A DNA stretch of 64,000 nt. Origin: Paraburkholderia hospita (lineage in GTDB: Bacteria; Pseudomonadota; Gammaproteobacteria; Burkholderiales; Burkholderiaceae). Positions 60,753 through 64,000 of the stretch are shown here, one piece after another. The stretch covers positions 2,480,001 to 2,544,000 of the forward strand of contig NZ_CP026106.1 in assembly GCF_002902965.1 (NCBI RefSeq), given 5' to 3'. A program made the translations under genes and the position numbers. Numbering within the stretch: position 1 is the first letter of the stretch; every line of letters begins with the position of its first letter. Under the pieces are notes generated by a model. The model was not told the DNA's origin and made no database searches. It was given only the letters and a program-made list of their open reading frames with translations.

Positions 60753-61877
60753 ATGAACGCCCAAATCACATCCGTCGAAACCGTTCTGGTTGACCTCCCA
60801 ACCATTCGCGCGCATCAGCTAGCAATGGCGACAATGCAGCAACAAACGTTGGTCGTCGTTCGTCTGCGCTCGAGCGACGGCATCGAGGGTATTGGCGAAG
60901 CCACCACGATCGGCGGTCTGTCGTACGGCGAAGAAAGCCCCGAAGGTATCAAGCTGACCATCGACACCTACCTGGCACCGGCACTTGTTGGGCAGGACGC
61001 GACCAACGTCAACCTCGCAATGCTCAAGCTGAATAAGGTTGCGCGGGGAAACCGGTTTGCAAAATGTGCAATCGAGACGGCCTTGCTGGACGCGCAAGGC
61101 AAGCGCCTGGGCGTCCCTGTTTCGACTCTTCTTGGCGGCGCTGTCCGCAACACACTTCCGGTGCTCTGGACGCTCGCGAGCGGCGATACACAACGAGACA
61201 TCGAGGAAGCAGAAATGCTCCTCGCCGAGCGTCGCCACAACACTTTCAAATTGAAGATTGGTCGGCGTAGCGTTCGTGATGACGTAGCTCACGTGTCGAA
61301 AATCAAGTCCGCGCTTGGCGACCGCGCCAAGGTTACTGTCGACGTGAATCAGGCGTGGAATGAGGTTGACGCAACGCTCGGAATCCATGCGCTCGAAGCT
61401 GCTGGCATTGACCTCATCGAGCAACCTACGCCGCGTGAGCAACGTGGGGTACTCGCCAGACTTTCCGCGCGCTTCATCGTGCCCATCATGGCTGACGAAG
61501 CTGTGACGGGACCGGAGGACGCTCTTGAACTCGTACGTGACGCATGCGCGGACGTGTTCGCGTTGAAGATTGCGAAGTCCGGTGGGATTTACGGAATGAT
61601 GCGCGCGGCCGCTATCGCGGATGCGGCCGGCGTAGCGCTGTACGGCGGCACGATGCTGGAGGGCAGCATTGGGTCGATTGCGTCGGCACATGGATTCAGC
61701 GCGCTTCCGCAACTTGCGTGGGGTACTGAGCTGTTCGGGCCACTCTTACTGAAAGACGATATTGTCACCGCAAGACCGCAGTATCGGGATTTCGACCTTC
61801 ATCTGCCAGAAGGACCGGGGCTAGGCCTGCAAATCGACGAAGAAAAGCTCGCTTTCTATCGTCGCGACAAAAAATAA
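60753..61877 (+). CDS. catB: muconate cycloisomerase
   Basis: 374 residues from ATG 60753; a start at 60669 would cover the operator and is rejected. Enolase-superfamily residues are complete: KLK motif FKLKIG (Lys166, Lys168), metal ligands Asp197 (TVDVNQ), Glu223 (LIEQP) and Asp248 (MADEA), and the second catalytic Lys272 (ALKIAKSGG). Converts cis,cis-muconate to muconolactone, with Mn2+. 94 bp before catC; part of catBC-benE under the LysR regulator upstream. Confidence 0.95.
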   Translation: MNAQITSVETVLVDLPTIRAHQLAMATMQQQTLVVVRLRSSDGIEGIGEATTIGGLSYGEESPEGIKLTIDTYLAPALVGQDATNVNLAMLKLNKVARGNRFAKCAIETALLDAQGKRLGVPVSTLLGGAVRNTLPVLWTLASGDTQRDIEEAEMLLAERRHNTFKLKIGRRSVRDDVAHVSKIKSALGDRAKVTVDVNQAWNEVDATLGIHALEAAGIDLIEQPTPREQRGVLARLSARFIVPIMADEAVTGPEDALELVRDACADVFALKIAKSGGIYGMMRAAAIADAAGVALYGGTMLEGSIGSIASAHGFSALPQLAWGTELFGPLLLKDDIVTARPQYRDFDLHLPEGPGLGLQIDEEKLAFYRRDKK

Positions 61878-61971
61878 TTGAGCGCGCAGTCGTTCCAGCA
61901 TCAAACACACCGGCTCATTCCAACGGTGTGCTGCTGAACCTGAGAGACCCGACTTTTAAAATGAGAGACAC

Positions 61972-62250
61972 ATGCTTTATCTCGTAAGAATGGATGTGCA
62001 TCTGCCAAACGATATGCCGATGGCTCAGGCTGATGAAATCAAGGCCCGCGAGAAAGCCTACTCGCAGGAGCTTCAACGTCAGGGCAAATGGCAGCAACTG
62101 CATCGCGTGGTCGGTGAATATGCCAACTACAGCATTTTCGATGTCGAGTCCAATGACGAACTGCACACTATTCTCTCTGGCCTGCCACTGTTTCCGTATA
62201 TGACGATGAAGGTGACTGCGCTCGCACGTCACCCATCCTCCATCCACTAA
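61972..62250 (+). CDS. catC: muconolactone delta-isomerase
   Basis: 92 residues, the usual size. MLYLVRMDVHLPNDMPMAQA, a KAREKAYSQELQRQGKWQQL helix with WQQL/HRVVGEYANYSIFDV and FPYMTMKVTALARHPSS are characteristic. It converts muconolactone to beta-ketoadipate enol-lactone; it acts as a decamer in the cytoplasm. It begins 94 bp after catB and ends 15 bp before benE. Later genes of the ketoadipate pathway (pcaD, pcaIJ, pcaF) are not in the window. Confidence 0.95.
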   Translation: MLYLVRMDVHLPNDMPMAQADEIKAREKAYSQELQRQGKWQQLHRVVGEYANYSIFDVESNDELHTILSGLPLFPYMTMKVTALARHPSSIH

Positions 62251-62265
62251 AGCCTTCCGGATGCC

Positions 62266-63471
62266 ATGCATCGCGATAACGAAGGTACGCTATTGTCCGC
62301 CGCTCCAATGGGGCGCTGGTCCGTGTCGGCAGTCACCGCAGGGCTGCTCGCCGTCATTATTTCTTACGCCGGACCGCTTGCAATCTTCTTCCAGGCGGCG
62401 CGTAGTGCCCATGTTGGCAATGACGTCGTCGCGTCCTGGGTCTGGGCAATTTCTATGGGCGCCGCAGTCTCCGGCATAACATTAAGTTGGTGGCTTAAGC
62501 AGCCCATCATAACGGCCTGGTCTGCGCCCGGAACCGCGTTGCTTGTTTCGCTCTTTCCTGGCATGCCTGTGAGCGAGGCAATCGGCGCATATATCATCGC
62601 CGGTGCGTGCATTTTCGTGCTTGGCGTGTCCGGGTTGTTTGACCGGATAGTGAAGCGCATACCGAAAGGGATAGCCTGCGCGATGATGGCAGGCATTCTC
62701 TTTCAGTTCGGCACTAATGTATTCAAGTCGGTAGCAAACACTCCTTGGCTTGCGCTGGGAATGCTCGCGAGTTACATCGTTTTCCGTCGATGGGCCGCGC
62801 GCTACTGCCTCATCCTGGTTCTGGCGTTCGGTTGTGCGCTCGCTGTGGCACTCGGTTTGACGAATCTGCAGTCGGTAAGTCTGCACGTTACCCGTCCCGT
62901 GTTCACAATGCCAACCTGGTCCTGGCAGTCAACCGTGAGTCTGGCGGTCCCGCTGGTTATCGTGAGCTTGACTGGCCAATTCCTGCCCGGCTTCGCTATC
63001 TTGCGGGTATCCGGTTATCAGACGCCGAGTCGCCCGGTTCTCGTGGGGACCAGCCTGGCGTCGATTCTGGTCGCGTTCGCCGGTGGCATAACGATTGTCA
63101 TCGCAGCAATCACCGCGGCCTTGTGCACCGGTCCCGACGCGCATCGTGACCCGGAGCGCCGCTACGTCGCAGGTATCGCGAATGGGCTCTTCTACCTGAT
63201 AGGTGGCGTCTTCGCGGGGACGGTCGTCATGCTGTTTGCAGCCCTCCCCAACGCCTTCGTTGCAGTGCTCGCAGGCCTTGCTTTGCTCGGTGCTATTGCG
63301 ACGAACATAGTCGGGCTGGTGCAAGACGACGCCCATCGCGAAGCGTCATTCATCACATTCATCGCCACAGCTTCCAACATGAGCTTTCTAGGTCTCGGTG
63401 CGGCGTTCTGGGGTATCGTCCTGGGCACGTTGGCTCATCTGGTTCTCGGAAGAACCGGTCATAAGCGTTGA
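62266..63471 (+). CDS. benE: benzoate:H+ symporter
   Basis: 401 residues from ATG 62266, 15 bp after catC. About twelve membrane segments; early motifs SAVTAGLLAVIISYAGPLAI, WSAPGTALLVSLFPGMPVSE and IPKGIACAMMAGILFQFGTN are typical of BenE/YdcO proteins. VSLTGQFLPGFAILRVSGY and LYLIGGVFAG-like LFYLIGGVFAGTVV segments follow. It imports benzoate across the inner membrane. Third gene of catBC-benE. No terminator follows in the next 100 bases. Confidence 0.94.
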   Translation: MHRDNEGTLLSAAPMGRWSVSAVTAGLLAVIISYAGPLAIFFQAARSAHVGNDVVASWVWAISMGAAVSGITLSWWLKQPIITAWSAPGTALLVSLFPGMPVSEAIGAYIIAGACIFVLGVSGLFDRIVKRIPKGIACAMMAGILFQFGTNVFKSVANTPWLALGMLASYIVFRRWAARYCLILVLAFGCALAVALGLTNLQSVSLHVTRPVFTMPTWSWQSTVSLAVPLVIVSLTGQFLPGFAILRVSGYQTPSRPVLVGTSLASILVAFAGGITIVIAAITAALCTGPDAHRDPERRYVAGIANGLFYLIGGVFAGTVVMLFAALPNAFVAVLAGLALLGAIATNIVGLVQDDAHREASFITFIATASNMSFLGLGAAFWGIVLGTLAHLVLGRTGHKR

Positions 63472-63745
63472 GGAATGGCTTTGTCATCAGTGCATGTCAG
63501 GTCAAACATTTTCCGACACAGCCCGGCGTTGAAGTGGCGGAACGGGTGCTCATCGGAACCCTATCTGAGTAAGTGGCGAGAGGTCCGCAAGCCTCTTGAG
63601 GGAAGTCGCGAACGACACTCTCATGGGGCCGGAATCGGAACCGCAGCAAGACCTTGTCCGAAGGAACCGCAATTGAACGCGATGATGCAAAGCAAAAACA
63701 ATCGGCAGCTTTTTACCTATCTGCCGGTTCGGCGAAAGACTCGAT
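63472..63745. other. gene-free stretch of 274 bases
   Basis: Short frames on both strands have no family resemblance or ribosome binding site. It links benE to the hypothetical gene running off the right edge. Confidence 0.35.
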
Positions 63746-64000
63746 ATGTCACGTGATGACATGGCCAAGGAAACTCGCCGCTGGGGCCTGAGCGTCTCGA
63801 ACAGGCACGCTATCCGCAATGCAGATGCCGAAATTTCCAATCTCGAGAAAGCGCTAGCTGCAGACGGAACGCACTCGGTTTTCGCTCAGACTTACTGGCG
63901 GCGGCGTCTGTATGAAATTCACGAAATGCCGGGGCTGGGACCTGCTCAACGTATCAAGCTGGAAAAGCTTCTCAGTATCCTGGAGGGGCACGAGAAGCGG
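63746..64000 (+). CDS. hypothetical protein, N-terminal part
   Basis: ATG 63746 opens a frame that stays open through the window edge (85 residues seen). It reads MSRDDMAKETRRWGLSVSNR and continues with charged helices (AEISNLEKALAADGTHSVFA, YWRRRLYEIHEMPGLGPAQR and KLEKLLSILEGHEKR). The heptad-like spacing of Leu/Ile in the last helix may be a coiled coil. No signal peptide. I recognise no family; the start lacks a strong Shine-Dalgarno (AAAGA only), so it may begin at the in-frame ATG five codons later. Confidence 0.5.
   Translation, partial: MSRDDMAKETRRWGLSVSNRHAIRNADAEISNLEKALAADGTHSVFAQTYWRRRLYEIHEMPGLGPAQRIKLEKLLSILEGHEKR

Noticed and set aside
1..64000. tRNA, rRNA, CRISPR arrays, riboswitches
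   Set aside because: No cloverleaf-like sequence, no regularly spaced repeats and no recognised riboswitch core was seen on either strand; a covariance-model scan would be the deciding test.

Overview
The window is high-GC DNA that reads as a secondary replicon (chromosome 2 or megaplasmid) of a Paraburkholderia/Caballeronia-type Burkholderiaceae. The grounds are strong codon bias toward G/C, a PRC-barrel protein, a Ku gene coupled to a MerR/TPR gene, a dense run of LysR/GntR-controlled catabolic clusters, and a complete benzoate/catechol cluster with BenM/CatM-type operators. No tRNA, rRNA, CRISPR array or intact mobile element was found.

Layout. 1-3.5 kb: end of a PRC-barrel gene, a translationally coupled ku-MerR/TPR pair, an RDD membrane protein and a small exported protein. 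3.6-7.4 kb: class V PLP enzyme, dicarboxylate/amino-acid symporter and divergent LysR. 7.9-12.1 kb: an untracked 45-aa gene, then MmgE/PrpD enzyme, MHS-type permease and divergent LysR. 12.1-18 kb: a D-apionate-type pathway (MFS permease, ApnO, RuBisCO-like OiaX, OiaK kinase, GntR regulator) whose permease and regulator promoters share a 19-bp inverted element. 18-25 kb: cold-shock gene, exported beta-propeller, and a low-conservation stretch of orphan exported or membrane proteins, including a barnase-like lipoprotein that has lost two catalytic residues. 25-28.5 kb: LysR plus SDR around a perfect palindrome, then a decayed 2Fe-2S oxidoreductase subunit. 28.7-38.7 kb: a probable sulfur-scavenging island (cysK, two MetQ-like binding proteins, FMN monooxygenase, peptide-type ABC transporter). 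39-45.4 kb: winged-helix protein, 30-aa membrane microprotein, small catalase, a decayed membrane gene, and a bufferin (DUF2282/DUF692/DUF2063/DoxX) operon with an extra unrecognised gene inside it. 45.5-50.7 kb: AraC, a dihydrolipoamide-dehydrogenase-like flavoprotein lacking one redox cysteine, and a cytochrome b / molybdopterin enzyme / DUF5666 operon. 51.4-54.3 kb: an aromatic-acid permease followed by wreckage (amidase C-terminus, IS6-type transposase remnant, 50-residue stub of a GTPase). 54.4-63.5 kb: ridA-benD-benC-benB-benA-catA on the minus strand, with catR/benM-catB-catC-benE on the plus strand.

How they work together. Benzoate enters by BenE (perhaps also the AAHS permease), is converted to catechol by BenABCD, opened by CatA and channelled by CatB/CatC toward the beta-ketoadipate pathway, under one LysR regulator. 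The apionate cluster should take up D-apionate and convert it to L-erythrulose 1-phosphate; the later isomerases are not in the window. The best candidate for an undescribed system is the bufferin operon at 41.7-45.4 kb, where a 325-residue protein of no recognised family (possibly glutamine-amidotransferase-like fold) is translationally coupled between the peptide-modifying enzyme and its partner protein.
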